Notes: a model not told the origin generated them from the sequence alone. Shown: positions 33,158-44,725, counted from the first letter of the stretch. The stretch is 64,000 bases of DNA from Xylona heveae TC161 (GCF_001619985.1 NW_017264208.1:63277-127276), one strand, 5' to 3'. Program-made: numbers and translations.

Positions 33158-34626
33158 ATGATATATGACTTGATTAATGTTATGATCCTGCTTTCTTCAA
33201 ACTTTAGTCGTGTGTGCCGCACCCATTTGCTCAGAAGTAGTTTCCGGTCACGACATCCGGCATTTTCGGCCATGCTTCATAGTTCTATGCTTTTTTCTCG
33301 GAAAATTGAAGAGGAATCACTCAGTCGTTTTAATGCGCTGCGGTACTATCCAGTACACATCGGCGAACAGATACACAACAGATATACCCCCGCTGCCAAA
33401 TTGGGTTATGGAGGATATTCAACCGTCTGGCTCTGTCATGATACGTTGTGCGTTGCCCATGGGGAAACCGAATTGATCTTTGATAGTTTGCTGAAAAAAT
33501 CGCAGAGAAAGTTCCTACAAGACTCTCAAAGTCGGCACGTTACGAAAAGAAAACGATAAAAGTCCCAATGAGATTATGGTCTCGAAGTATCTTAAATCCA
33601 AATCCTTGGATCACAACGGACGGTATTGTGTTAGAAGAACATGTGATTATTTCGAAATCGAGGCTCCAAACGGCTACCACCCATGCTTTGTTTACGAACC
33701 GCTCGGAAACAGCCTATTGGAGTACGTTGAACTGCAGCCCGAAAAAGTAGTTAATCTGCCTCAAGTCAAGTGGATTACTACATACCTCTTGCATGCGCTA
33801 GATTACCTCCATCAGTCGGGTGTGGTGCATACAGGTATGCGAGTTGGACTTGTCGAATGAAATCGGTTGCTGATAAGTGTCATAAAGATGTCAAACTCAA
33901 TAATGTCCTATGTACACTACCAGAAAATGGCAACGAGATCCTGCAAGGATTAGTTGACAATGAGAGTCAGAATCCAAGCCCTCGCAAGGTAGTGGACGAT
34001 GGATACACGATTTACGAGTCTAAAAAGCTAAGTTACGATAATCCTCTCGGCTTTCCCATCCTTTGCGATTTAGGAATGGGTGTCTACGGCAAAGAAAAGT
34101 ATACTGGGGTTGTTCAACCCATCCCGTATCGTGCTCCAGAAGTAATCTTGCGGATGAGATGGGATTCCAGCATTGATATTTGGAATTTGGGAGTCTTGGT
34201 AAGTCTTTTGGCCGGCTATTTCTCAGTTATAGAATCCTATCTCGCTGAATGTTTCAAGGTATGGGAGCTTCTCTGTGGAGAATTCTTATTTGGGCACGAT
34301 AACGAGCGCGATACTTTGTCAACAATGATTTCATACCTCGGCCCTCCTCCAGAGCGCTTTATCGATGTCAGTCCTGTACGCTCGACGTACTTTGATGATC
34401 GCGGTAAGTGTGTGCGAGCTTCGTGTCTGAAAAGTATTAATAATAGTTGACAGGGTCGTGGAATGGTTTCGTAATTGAATCAATTCCGCTAAAAGAAAGA
34501 TTAGAAGGCACTGGTGACATAGATCTTTTTCTCGATTTCTTGATGTCTACGCTCGACTGGGAGCCCGGGAGGCGAAAAAGTGCTGCGCAACTTCTACACC
34601 ATCCATGGCTTAGTCCTGATTCATAA
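33158..34626 (+). CDS. SRPK-like serine/threonine protein kinase
   Basis: Five exons: 33158-33447, 33506-33834, 33888-34198, 34259-34403 and 34454-34626; 415 residues (377 if translation starts at the ATG at 33272). The pre-domain segment RYYPVHIGEQIHNRYTPAAK and glycine loop LGYGGYSTVWL are typical of fungal SR-protein kinases. Others: K105 in YKTLKV, the catalytic loop as HTDVKLNN with D207 (HTD for HRD, usual in this family), DLG in CDLGMGVYG, APE in YRAPEVILRMRW, and the C-lobe up to LLHHPWLS. The spacer between lobes is short and little is left of the SRPK insert. Such kinases are numerous and variable in filamentous fungi, and their targets are mostly unknown. The third intron is 60 nt long and open in frame, so its retention would add 20 residues after GVL. 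Confidence 0.85.
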
Positions 34627-35655
34627 TTCATGAAGAGGATAAGCGTGCACAATATGGTCACGGCTTGGGAGGTGTTAGAAAATCTAAATTATAAGAACGT
34701 TTTCTTGTGCCAGTATGATTGTATTGTCATTGTGACTAGTCAATGGAGAAAAAACGATTAATCTGGTATATATTTTTATTGCAATTACCTATAATATTCA
34801 CTCAACCTCTACAAGATTATTTTGACCATTGGATATGTTGATGCCATCCAGGGTGCTGAGCTGGACCGACTGAGTGGAGTCATTGGCCTGGAGGAAGGTG
34901 ACGAGGGAGAAGAGCCCCGGTTGACGCCAGGCGGGCCTGGCGTAGTGAACCCTCACGCTGACCAGTGGATAAAGTGGTGAAATTTCATTGTTGTTAGATT
35001 ACGATTCCAAGCATTTGGATATTCCTTCTTTTATGTGGCGTAGACTATACAATGGCATGGGCAGACATGGGAGACCCTTTTTTTGCACTCAGCTTTTGTA
35101 TTCGTTTACCAGCAGTGCATAGCTTGAAGCTAAGTACAAACGCCATGAGACTTTTGTTTAGTTTTCTCTAGATGTTTTAATCTAATTAATTATTCCTTTA
35201 AAGGCTCATTAGTTCGGAGCCATAGATGTCAGGTAATATCTCTATGCCATTGGTATTGAATACTTTGATACTTGAGCACATACGCCTCGGAAATTACAGT
35301 TCCAGAGTCTCCTTGTCCATACTATCCTATTGCATAATCTTTGATGGAAACAGTGCGCAGTAGTGCCATATTTGCTGTCGAAAACGGAATGTTCCATTGA
35401 CTATCTGTACTGCAAATATTCATGTAGATGCAAATTTTTCTTGATGTCCGTTGATATTTTCAGCTACTCTCTATTGATCAAACTCTGGAGAAGTCAGTCT
35501 AGACTCTTAAAACGAAGCAAAGATAAAGAGCTGGTAAAAATGCTGAGGGAGATTAGAAAAAAAAGTGTAGAAGAAAAGACAGGCGGAAAAGAGCCTGATG
35601 ATCGATTAAAACAGCTCTAGCAAAGGGGTCATGCATCACACCAGGGTCTGCATAC
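34627..35655. other. AT-rich intergenic stretch with a gene relic
   Basis: About 1 kb of AT-rich DNA. The exception is a GC-richer patch at about 34840-34975 (see the relic entry). The open frame at + 35363-35620 has a Lys/Glu-rich end but no recognisable domain and is not accepted as a gene. Confidence 0.5.
34798..34998 (-). pseudogene. Coding-like fragment, C-terminal piece of an unknown protein
   Basis: An open frame of about 67 codons ending at TGA reads like the end of a beta-rich protein: PLVSVRVHYARPAWRQPGLF, then SLVTFLQANDSTQSVQLSTL, then DGINISNGQNNLVEVE. Base composition here is clearly more GC-rich than the flanks. There is no start, no upstream exon that I can find, and no family match. 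It is best read as a remnant of a gene that was mostly lost. Confidence 0.35.
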
Positions 35656-36441
35656 CTATGGTAAGGACCATTGTTGATCATCTGACGCCAACATGCCTAG
35701 GTACCATAGCGCAAGCAACACGGTAAGTCGTGGCTGATGTTGCGTCCCTTGAGCACTCCAGGGGATTGATTCTGACAGCTCCATGCTGCCGGCGTTATCT
35801 AGTCGCCGAATTGCGACAAGTTCACGGTCGGTAAGTATAAACCCAAAACGAGCTTTGTGTTGATTCATGTAGTAATTGACTTGCGACAAAGCCTGCTTGA
35901 ATTCTCTTGTCTGCTTAGAAGCCGGACTGTCTCTGAGAGAGAGTGACCACTTGTAAGACGGCTTCAACTCACCAGGCGCTCGATTCGGCCTGGTTAACGT
36001 GGGGAGATTTGAGTCAAAGTACGCAGTGTCCGGTCTGTATGTATTGACCATTTGAGCCAAGCTCCCTTCTGCGAAACTTACGACCGTATGATTCAGGAGC
36101 TGGTTATTCGTAGCCAGGTAGTGAAAGCCAACGCGAAGTGATCGTCTAACTCTTGCATTTAAATAAAATGAGAAGCGTTGCTGGAGACCTGTCTCTGAAT
36201 TGATTGCTTGCGGAGGAGAAGTGGGCATTGCCTCATCTTCGATCCGTGCATTGGCCAGTAGAGGCTGGAACTGCTGCATGATGGTGTTCAAGTTGAAAGA
36301 TGACCAGACTCCGACCTGAGAAATATCCTCCGCAGAATAGCTTTTGCTTGTTGTATTGTCATGCGAGGATCCATTGTCGATGACTGGTAACGTCGGTGGG
36401 CCGTGTTGCAGATAGGCAAGAAGGGTAACTTGATTTGCCAT
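35656..36441 (-). CDS. Fungal protein with PD-(D/E)XK nuclease-like fold
   Basis: Single exon, 261 residues from the ATG at 36441. A variable N-terminal third is followed by a conserved core. E83 sits in the first helix (NSETGLQQRF), P137-D138 in NTYRPDTAYF, and E158-L159-K160 in APGELKPSYKW. This is the spacing of a PD-(D/E)XK active site. Next come the helix EFKQALSQVNYYMNQHKARF and strands GFILTDRELVAIRRLD, then the end LTVLLALWYLGMLASDD. Proteins of this kind are common, multi-copy and uncharacterised in filamentous fungi. The fold resembles restriction-enzyme-like effector domains; nuclease activity here is inference. It is transcribed away from an APH-like kinase gene with 791 bp between the starts. 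Confidence 0.7.
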   Translation of the reverse strand: MANQVTLLAYLQHGPPTLPVIDNGSSHDNTTSKSYSAEDISQVGVWSSFNLNTIMQQFQPLLANARIEDEAMPTSPPQAINSETGLQQRFSFYLNARVRRSLRVGFHYLATNNQLLNHTVVSFAEGSLAQMVNTYRPDTAYFDSNLPTLTRPNRAPGELKPSYKWSLSLRDSPASKQTREFKQALSQVNYYMNQHKARFGFILTDRELVAIRRLDNAGSMELSESIPWSAQGTQHQPRLTVLLALWYLGMLASDDQQWSLP

Positions 36442-37232
36442 TCTATGTACAGAGTATCTTGTCAAATCACTTGGGTGGTGAAACGTGGGAGCGTTGATAG
36501 CTTGGTAAACGTAGGATTTTTCCGCTGTTGCTGATTCTCGTTCCAGAATTGGCCAACGTTGGCAAACTTGTATATATGCTCAGTTTAGGGCTGCTGCCTA
36601 ATTTCTATTAGAAAGTACAATGACTGGGATTGCGATTGGTTGCAATTAGATACAATGTTCTACTATCAACATTGAGAAAAATACTTTGAAACGTTACTAT
36701 ATTGTAGTCCCAGAGAGACATGCTTTGCAGATCAAGCAATATATATGTGAGCTGGGTCACATTTTCATTTCATGTGAATATAAAATCAGTTACACATGAT
36801 AGATCCTTCTGCCACGTGAATGAGCCTTGTGATGATCCATCCGTTTGGCACTTTGTATTTTGTCCTTTCTTGCGAGGGTCCGGCCCTCTTGTAGAGTTCC
36901 ATCTCGGCATAGAAGAGAGAGGCATTCAATCGGACAGTTGTTTGCTAGGTATTTCCGAGAAAGAAGTTATGTCAAGTAGAGTTAAAAAAAAAGACTATTT
37001 AGAAAAAAAATCGATGGCGTAAATTCAAATTATGAGCATTATTGTTTATGGCTGTACAGTACCAACTTGATAGGTGGAGATGGAAATCTTATAGCGCGGC
37101 CCGGGCGGGTGCGCTAACTGAAACCCTTTATTTTCGCTTAGATAACTCTAAGTACTACATAATCACTACATCCATTAATATGACCACTTTGCGGAGATCC
37201 AAGCCTCTCTTCTCACGTCACCCACAGAAATC
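36442..37232. other. Divergent region between PD-(D/E)XK-like gene and APH-like kinase
   Basis: 791 bp, AT-rich, presumably both promoters. No gene or clear motif seen. Confidence 0.5.
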
Positions 37233-38033
37233 ATGGACATCAAACTGTCAGAGGTGCTCTTCGTGGAGGAACTTAAGAAGTCTGACTCGGGTTGTATCTT
37301 CCGAGTGCGTTGGCGTGGCATGGACTGCGTGATGAAAGTGGTACGCAACCTTGACGGCCTTCTTGACACTGGTCTCTAACGATGCACTGTATCCGTTTAG
37401 TTTCACACTGTTGTCCTCTCTTTCGTCCCGCCAGGTCGCGAAGTCGACAATTTCAAATGTGAAAGCCGGGCCTATTCTCGACTCAAGGCGAAAGGATTAT
37501 GTGATCGCGGAGACATCCCTGACTTTTACGGCACGATAGAACAGATAGACCCTATGGAATGGCAACCACACTTGAAGAGATTTCTCAACGACCGTTTGCG
37601 CCCCAATGCTGTCTTGATCGAATACATACCAAATATGCGGCGAATAGATCTATCTAATTTCACAGAGGAGAGGGCCCGCAAACTGCGTCAAATCCTCACT
37701 GAGATCCATGAGGCCGGTGTCTTCCATGGTGATCTGTATCCGCGAAATATGATGGTTCAAGAAGTTGATCATTGCGCAGGAAGAGCCCTGTGGATTGATT
37801 TCGACTGTGCTCAGACGTTAGAAGTCGGTTCGCTTACGCCACGTCAGCAGCAGTGGCTGGAGGAAGAAGACGAGTTGATGGATGAATTTGTCGATGGTCT
37901 AGTAGGGCTGACTCTCCGGTTTGAACTGGGTTACTGCTGACTTTAGTAGGCAAAAGATTACAGGGAGGGCAAAATCTTTCACACATGGATCTACTATTAT
38001 CAGTACGTCCCATATTTGCAAAGACCCTATTAG
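37233..38033 (+). CDS. APH/protein-kinase-like fold protein
   Basis: Three exons, 37233-37371, 37435-37901 and 37950-38033 (introns 63 and 48 nt), 229 residues. The last exon reads AKDYREGKIFHTWIYYYQYV, matching the family's usual C-terminus after an FVDGL end of exon 2. The beta-lysine is in CVMKV. The catalytic loop is HGDLYPRNMMV (H144) and the metal-binding aspartate follows in LWIDFDCAQT. The N-lobe is short (SEVLFVEELKKSDSGCIFRV) and there is no glycine-rich loop. It is a small member of the aminoglycoside-phosphotransferase-like kinases that are very numerous in Eurotiales. The substrate is unknown. The first donor is GTCTCT, weaker than the others, so residues around the first junction are less sure. 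Confidence 0.78.
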
Positions 38034-39539
38034 CAAAGTGATGGTAGTATTGACTACTGCGATTTTTAGGGCTATATATCCATTTTCTTGACCACCAGTA
38101 CCTTTATGCTCAATGAAGATACATAAAAGTGAAACCGGAAGGCCTGACAAAAGGGCTTTGTCACTTGAGGCAACGAGTTTACGGGCTATGAACAGGTTTC
38201 ATTGGAATCCCCGCCGCCACGAACGGTTTCTTTCCTTTTCTATTCCGAGCGACGTTGTCTTCCACATGAAGCGAGCAACGTTTCTGCCTGAGTTTCTTAT
38301 TTTAATCCAGCGCATTGGCGTCATTTTCTTTCCTCAGGGACGTGGATCACATCGCGTCGACTGTGCCCATCTATAGCCTCAGGAATCCCGAAAGTACTAC
38401 ATCTACTCAGACAGAGAGCCAGCCTATTTTCGAGGGTCTTGCTATTTTTATTCCATAAACAACGGCTTTTTCTTCATGGAGATCGGAAAATTTATTTGGT
38501 ATGCTCAAACACTGTCAAAATGTCTTGACTAGACGCGACTAATACCCGTCCATTAAATTTAAAAGAACACGAATCACTCATATCTTCCAGACGTCATACA
38601 ACCATATCGTTCTTCCTTGGGGATAGTATTCGTCCGTCAGAAGGCCACCTTTAGAGAGACAAGACAAAAGGGCAAGGCCGATAGGAAAAGATATGAATGT
38701 GATTCTTCGCTACCGAGGCAAATTACTCCTCTATTCTTAGATGATGTACCAAGTAATTCAGATTGTCAAACCCAAGGCTTTTCTAAAAAAAAATGCAATA
38801 ATACTTTAATAGATCAATGACGGTGGGAGGTTTGGTTCAAGATATGCCGTGTCCGAGGTGGATACATGAATGAGATCAGCTAGATTTCCCTGCTGAAAAT
38901 TCAACAATGATATGATTCAACGGCCGACCGTTTGTAATCAGATAGTAGAAATTACTAATGACCGAGCTTTAATTCCCCCATAGGAGACGCAATTTGCCAA
39001 TTTGTATATTTCCACCTCCACCTGTTCCCACGAGAGTTTGGTAGTTGGATCGTATCATAGAGGATGGCACTCGGTATAAATATAAAGTGGCCTTTGTACA
39101 AAAATGCCTGCAGCCTGCAGTAGCTACTTGTGGTATCCGTCCTTGATTTGATAGCTCTTGGGCCTTGGCTCATTTAGACACTGTCACGCTGCTAAATTTC
39201 TTGTTGAGACTGGAGTTCTACTGGTAACTAGACCGTGCTATTTTACTATACTTCTCTTGTGTTTGTGTAATGCTTAAATTCATCAGTGACATCCCAGTCC
39301 CTTTATGAATGGACTTTTCTGGTACGGCATGACGCCATTTTGTTTCTCATACATATATGGCAAGGTAGAAGTATTATATTATTATTAGAATCAATAGCTT
39401 TTGTAGCATGGTAACAAACAAGGGTAAAACTTATTATTATATGTTTTGGAGTCTCAATATCACCCCAGATTTCGCAAGTGCAAATGTCAGGAACGGAAAC
39501 TTTCTGCTATATTTTTTTACTTTCCGTTTCAAGAGCACT
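38034..39539. other. AT-rich gene-poor stretch
   Basis: 1.5 kb with only short open frames and no recognisable domain, RNA gene or element. It separates two accessory genes whose 3' ends face each other. Confidence 0.55.
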
Positions 39540-41059
39540 CTATAAAAACTCGTAGCGGGTAGTATCATACTCACCAGACCCCAGCCACTCGTACCACTTC
39601 CTTAAGCAGCAGTCTTTGGAGCCCCATAGTTCGATAATGCACTTAGTGATTAGATTCTGCCAGGGAATCTTCATATCAAGCGCCTTAGCCATCATATCAC
39701 AGCGGACCAGGATCTGCCAGCAATATTTAAGATACAGGGCTAGTTCTTCGCTGTTGGAAGGGTGGAACGGATCGTGTGGCACTTTGAGGGTCCCTTTTGG
39801 CACGTATTCGGCAAATCTCATTATCTCTATTGACAGCTCGACAGGGAGTCCTTTACGACACAGCATCCAGCGCACAAGACAGACGTCAGATAAGTTCGGC
39901 TGGTGCTCGGTCGAGCCCATTAAGGCGAGAAACTTATCGAACGGAAATTTTCCGCAGCGATGATTTTCATCCACAGAAGCCAACCTGTGGTTGATGGCAC
40001 CGAAGAACTGTTGATGTGGATACATCACAACATCTGAGGTGATGCCAACCTCCGTGCACATCATGAGCGTATGTTGGTAGAATTTGGTATGGCGATAATC
40101 GGTCTCTTCGGTTTTACCAGACGCCACATCCCACATCTCCGGGAAGCAATATGTCACATTCAAACACATGTAGGCAGCCAGTGCCTTCTCGCAGAGTTGG
40201 TCCCATCCGAGATCAGGATCCTGTTGGTAGTCAGAATGAATTTAAAAAGTGCGTCTGATCAATTGGTCAGTGGTGGTGGGGGGGGAGGGCGCCAAAGTGT
40301 CTTGTCAATGACTTACCATGCACATGCATTCTCCATCGTGCCACCAATCTTTAAGGCTCACGCGGGGATGGGCACTCGCGCGTAAGATAGGGTCCATTTC
40401 ACCGTGCAAAATCAAGGTCTTGACAAGTTCAAGGTTGAAGAAACCAGCCTTGTTAACTTCAAAAAACTTATAGCAGTCGTTCATGACCCTTGCCCGGAAA
40501 AACGCGGACACTCTTCTCTCCTCGTACGGGAGAGCAGGGCATTGACACTCTCCATCCTCATGAGGTCGGCAAGCATTCCCGCCGCAACAGTAGTCCGACT
40601 CACGCTCGCTGCGCCATCGGCGGACAGTTGGAATAATCTTCTTGACAATATCTTCATCAAGTATAACGTCCGTAGCGCTTGGCTCATCATATTTTTCGGG
40701 GTATTTTCTGCGCTCGCATGCTGAATGCTCGGCAATATTCTTCGCAAAAGCGTTGGCGAAGTATGTTAATTCCTTGCCCTGATTGGGTCTCAATCTGGGG
40801 CGAAGATTCGTGGCGCCGCAATTACAAGAACCAGCCGGGGCCCATTTCAGATTCGAAGACAAGAGAGTCCATGGGATGTTGTGTGCCTGATGGGCCATGG
40901 GTACGGGGGAGGCCAATGTGCCACAAATCACAATTACTTTGGCTTCAAGAAGGCCGTCTGCGATGGATGTTAGCCTGCTCAAAAGCCTCTTTCATATCAG
41001 ATTACATACCTATTATTTGTTTTCTTGCGTAATAGATATGGGTAAAGTTCGAATTGTCC
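39540..41059 (-). CDS. Cys-rich fungal protein of unknown function
   Basis: At least three exons: about 41059-41010, 40957-40317 and 40220-39540, with introns of 52 nt (GTATGT, GCTAAC branch, CGCAG) and 96 nt (GTAAGT...ACAG). Across the first junction the frame reads HIYYARKQIIDGLLEAKVIV then ICGTLASPV. The 5' start was not found, so this is a partial model of about 457 residues. The middle is rich in Cys and His (YCCGGNACRPHEDGECQC), as in a metal-binding module. The C-terminal third has a short F-box-like helix (GLPVELSIEIMRFAEYVPKG) and a highly structured end (LYLKYCWQILVRCDMMAKAL). I know similar uncharacterised proteins in other filamentous ascomycetes, but no function. Confidence 0.65.
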
Positions 41060-41749
41060 CTGAAATTTGTTTATATATTCTGATGATATTATTTCAAGTG
41101 AGTCATTGCACAGCGGCTCAGCCGCACAGCCCCAGTCATCAACATTTACCCATTTTGGGGGATCTGTTCATCATTGTGCCTCTATACCGCATACTACCTT
41201 TTTTTTTTTTAGAAATTTATATTCATTATACATCTCTTTTTCGGATGATTGAGCTTGCTTCTTCTCTTTTTTTGTATCCGCTCAGTTATATTTATATTAA
41301 TATAAGGATATTTCTAATATCTGACACTATTAGTAAATAATTTCCAAGTCTAAATAGACAGAGATAGTGTAATTCATTTCCCATAGCGCTTACCCTGAAA
41401 GCAACGACACTCCTTTATGTCTCTTATTGATTCTTCAATATCAGATATAATCTTATGGTTATTGATCTTTCTTTGTCGAGCTATATCACCTGGCGGTCAA
41501 AATGACTGGTGGATGTTGTCGCTCTACGGAGTAGTACCGCAGGTGGATATTATCATCGGCGTAACTAGAATTTAGCTCCGACTTCCCACTACGCAATGAA
41601 ACCACCGAGAAACCATAACACGCTCCACCAAGCTACAACACATCAGCCCCGCGTCTTTGCAACGTCACAAAAAATCTCCAATTGAGATACCTCTCGCTGT
41701 CTTACGAAACATAAAATACACGAACCCGCAGGTCGCATCATAACGCAGT
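41060..41749. other. AT-rich intergenic, border of the accessory island
   Basis: It may contain the first exon of the Cys-rich protein gene on the minus strand. It includes a T10 run near 41203-41212. No other feature seen. Confidence 0.5.
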
Positions 41750-42754
41750 ATGTCCTCCGGCTTCGTGTCCGGCGGGACCAACGAGCAGCCGATTGAGCGT
41801 GACGACGCCTGGCTCGAGGCACAGCAGCAGATCGAAGAGACACGGCGGCGAAAAGAGGAAGAAGGGAAGCAAGATGGCGGAAAGAGCTTATTCGAAACCC
41901 TACAGGCCAATAAAGGTAAATATTCTGCCATCCTCTCAGACAATCACAGAATTTGCCCATTTCAAAGTCCAATCAAATCCATTAAATATACCTTCATTCT
42001 CCCGGCAAGAACTAACGTACCAGCTCCATCTTGATCCGATATAGCCGCCAAGCAAGACGCCTTTGAAGAATCCATCAAGCTCAAGCACCAATTCCGCTCA
42101 CTAGACGAAGATGAAGTCGAATTCCTCGACTCGGTGCTCGAATCGACCCGCGCCCAAGAAGCTGCATTGAAGAAGGAAACGTCTGAACAGCTCGACTATT
42201 TTCGAAAACAGCAAGAACAAGCTGACAAAGCTCTCCTCGCGGCTGAAGGAGAGCAGGATGCGCAGACCGGTGCAGGAAGCGGTAGTCCCACCGCCACGGC
42301 CGAAGAGGAGAATTGGGCGGTCAGTGGCAGGAAGCGCAAGAAGGGAAAGGACGGCCAAGGAGGGTTGAGAGGCGTGAAACTCTTGCGCAAATCCTCCTCT
42401 GCGTCGGGCGCGAACGAGAAGCAGAAGAATGCGGCGTCTCCTGGTTCTGATTCGCCGGATACAAAGGGGGTATCTTCTGCTGCGAAACCTGCGCAACAGG
42501 GAGGAGAAAAGCCTACTGCTACAGAAAAGGACGAAAAGGACGAACAGCACAAGGCGAACGCAAAGAAGGAGTTGAATGGGACTACACCGCCTGTTTCCTC
42601 GGCAGATGCGAAGGCGAATGGGACAGTCCCGTCTCAGGATAAACAGAATTCACCGTCAAAGCCGGTATCTGGCCCGACCAAGGCTCCAGCACCTGCGACT
42701 AGTGGTTCTTCGTTAGGGCTACAGCTCGGAGCATATGATTCTGATGAAGATTGA
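41750..42754 (+). CDS. FAM192A/NIP30-domain nuclear protein
   Basis: Two exons, 41750-41915 and 42045-42754 (intron 129 nt), 291 residues. The N-terminal 110 residues are the NIP30/FAM192A domain: MSSGFVSGGTNEQPIERDDA, GGKSLFETLQANKAAKQDAF, then LDEDEVEFLDSVLESTRAQE and a coiled coil. The rest is a low-complexity Lys/Ser/Ala-rich tail with a basic SGRKRKKGK signal and an acidic AYDSDED end, as in animal relatives. In animals FAM192A (PIP30) binds the proteasome activator PA28 gamma in the nucleus; whether fungal members do anything similar is not known. Confidence 0.88.
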
Positions 42755-43314
42755 ATTGTTATCTGGATTGTACCGGCATGGATTATGTGGAGTTTGGCGC
42801 ATGCAATTCTGCTCTTGAGTTTCGGGGTTATTCTTGTACCAGCATTGACATGCCAATGGCTATTTGACTTGTCCAGGTTTGATGGTTTGATGCATGGCGC
42901 AGATACTATGGCTACTATGGTTTTGGACTGGGTTAAAAGCACTTTTTTTGCGACATTGTGCTGTGAAATTTCTTTTTGTTTTTCGTTTCGGGCAAGACAG
43001 GTCGAGATTTCGAATCTTTCTGCACCTGCAGTATGAACACAGCTCAACATATTTGATACTGTACAAAGGCCTGCTATTGAACAACTAGCATTGAATCTCC
43101 TTGCTGATTGTACGTAGTTGTACGTAAGTGGAGATGTAGAAGAACAAGAAAAGAAAAGAAAAAAAAAAATGAACCGCTTAATATATACATTTCATAAACC
43201 TACAAAACCACTTATGAATACAAGAGATGATCGAATAAGCAGCCAAGAAAAAGGAAGAAAAGAAGAAAATAATCAAATGTTCAATCTCTCATTGAATTGC
43301 AAGATCAAGTTTTT
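42755..43314. other. Intergenic, facing 3' ends
   Basis: 560 bp between two genes that end toward each other. A-rich near 43150. No gene seen. Confidence 0.55.
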
Positions 43315-44725
43315 TCAATGCTTTTGTCTCGTCTGGTCAAATCCCTCGAGCATCGTTCGTGTCATTTCACTCTTCTTCGCCTCGGAGCTTTCTCCGCCCT
43401 CGGGGATATCTTTCCATTCGCCCTCTCCGTACTTTTGCACTTCGTCTTCGAGACGACTTGGATCCTGGCCGGCGTGAGACGACGGCACGTTCAAGAGCTT
43501 GGCGGCCATGGCCTTGCTCTGGCTATCGCTCACCTTGCCGTACACTGCCATGGCGCTGGCAATCATGGATCCAATATCGCCGACGTTTCCGGGCACAACG
43601 ACCGAGGTGCCCTCCTTGGCCAGTTTGGCAAAGGCATCGACGTACTTCTCCGCAACGCTGAGGCTGACGGCGCCCTGGGCAGACTCCTTGCCCTCGGCAA
43701 TGCTGCGAGCAACTGCATCAATACCGGACGCAGTGGCGCGGGCCTTGAGGAGAATAGCCTCGGCCTCACCGCTTGCCATGTTGATCTGTTCTGCCTTGAT
43801 GGCCTCGGATGCAAGGATCACGCTCTGTTTCCGTCCCTCGGCGATGTTGATTGCGCTCTGACGCTGTCCTTCAGAGTCAAGAATCTCGGCACGTTTGCTC
43901 CGCTCGGCGGTCACTTGTCTGTGCATTGCCGCCACGACGCCCTCGGGGGCGTGGATGTCTCGGATCTCGTAACGCAGGCAGACGACGCCCCAGTCTTGAG
44001 CGGCCTCATTGATCGCCTGGGTGATGTTCGTGTTGAGTGCCGCGCGCTCTTTCAGGACGTGGTCGAGCGTAAGTTGGCCGATTTCTGAACGCATCGTTGT
44101 TTGAGCAAGCTGAGAGATGGCGTACTCTGCGTCTTCGACACCGTAGCTATAATCGTCTTAGCATTCAATTGAAGGGGCTGAGAAGGGTATAACTGCAGGC
44201 ATACCTTGCCTTGTAAGCATCAACGACCCGCGTGTAAAGCACACCATCCAATTCAAGTGTCACATTGTCCGCGGTGATGGCGCTCTGGCTGGGGATTTCA
44301 ATCGCAGCTTCTTTGAGACTCTTGACGTAGGCAATTTTGTCGATGAACGGAATCAGAATGGCCAACCCGGGATCCAATATCCGGTTGAATTTCCCCATTC
44401 GCTCCACGATCCATGCTGTCTGTTGCGGCACAAAGCGGATGACGGTATTGGCGGGGAGTGACGGGCGCTGAAAGTACGATGTCGGAGCCGACGAGGAACC
44501 TACGCCAAGCAGGCCGCCTCCGGGGAATGACCGCTGAGGGGTAGTGGAGAGTTGTCGACGGTTGAAGCCATTGAGGGAGGTGGATGTGATTGCTGGTCTA
44601 GCAAGGCGTAGAGAAGCTGGGGTAGCTGAGCTCAACGGGATCAATGAAGAGGAGGATGACGCCGCTGCCGGGACTCGGCGCAGCGACATGCTCGTGTTTG
44701 CGACGACCTTCCCTACGGGCGCCAT
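43315..44725 (-). CDS. Mitochondrial stomatin-like protein 2 (SPFH/prohibitin family)
   Basis: Two exons, 44725-44205 and 44146-43315 (intron 58 nt), 450 residues. The N-terminus is a Ser/Ala/Arg-rich mitochondrial presequence ending near RRQLSTTPQRSF. The SPFH domain follows: NTVIRFVPQQTAWIVERMGK, FNRILDPGLAILIPFIDKIA, VTLELDGVLYTRVVDAYKA, then SYGVEDAEYAISQLAQTTMR. The coiled-coil region (MHRQVTAERSKRAEILDSEG) precedes a C-terminal domain with KYVDAFAKLAKEGTSVVVPG. SLP2-type proteins sit at the inner mitochondrial membrane, bind cardiolipin and organise protease and respiratory complexes. Length and order match the family. Confidence 0.94.

Noticed and set aside
35363-35620. 85-codon plus-strand frame with Lys/Glu-rich end
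   Set aside because: The charged end comes from an A-rich tract; no upstream coding sequence or homology is recognised.
43297-44088. 263-codon open frame on the plus strand across the SLP2-like gene
   Set aside because: It mirrors the strongly conserved SPFH/C-terminal exon; the composition is that of reversed Ala/Glu codons, and there is no family match.
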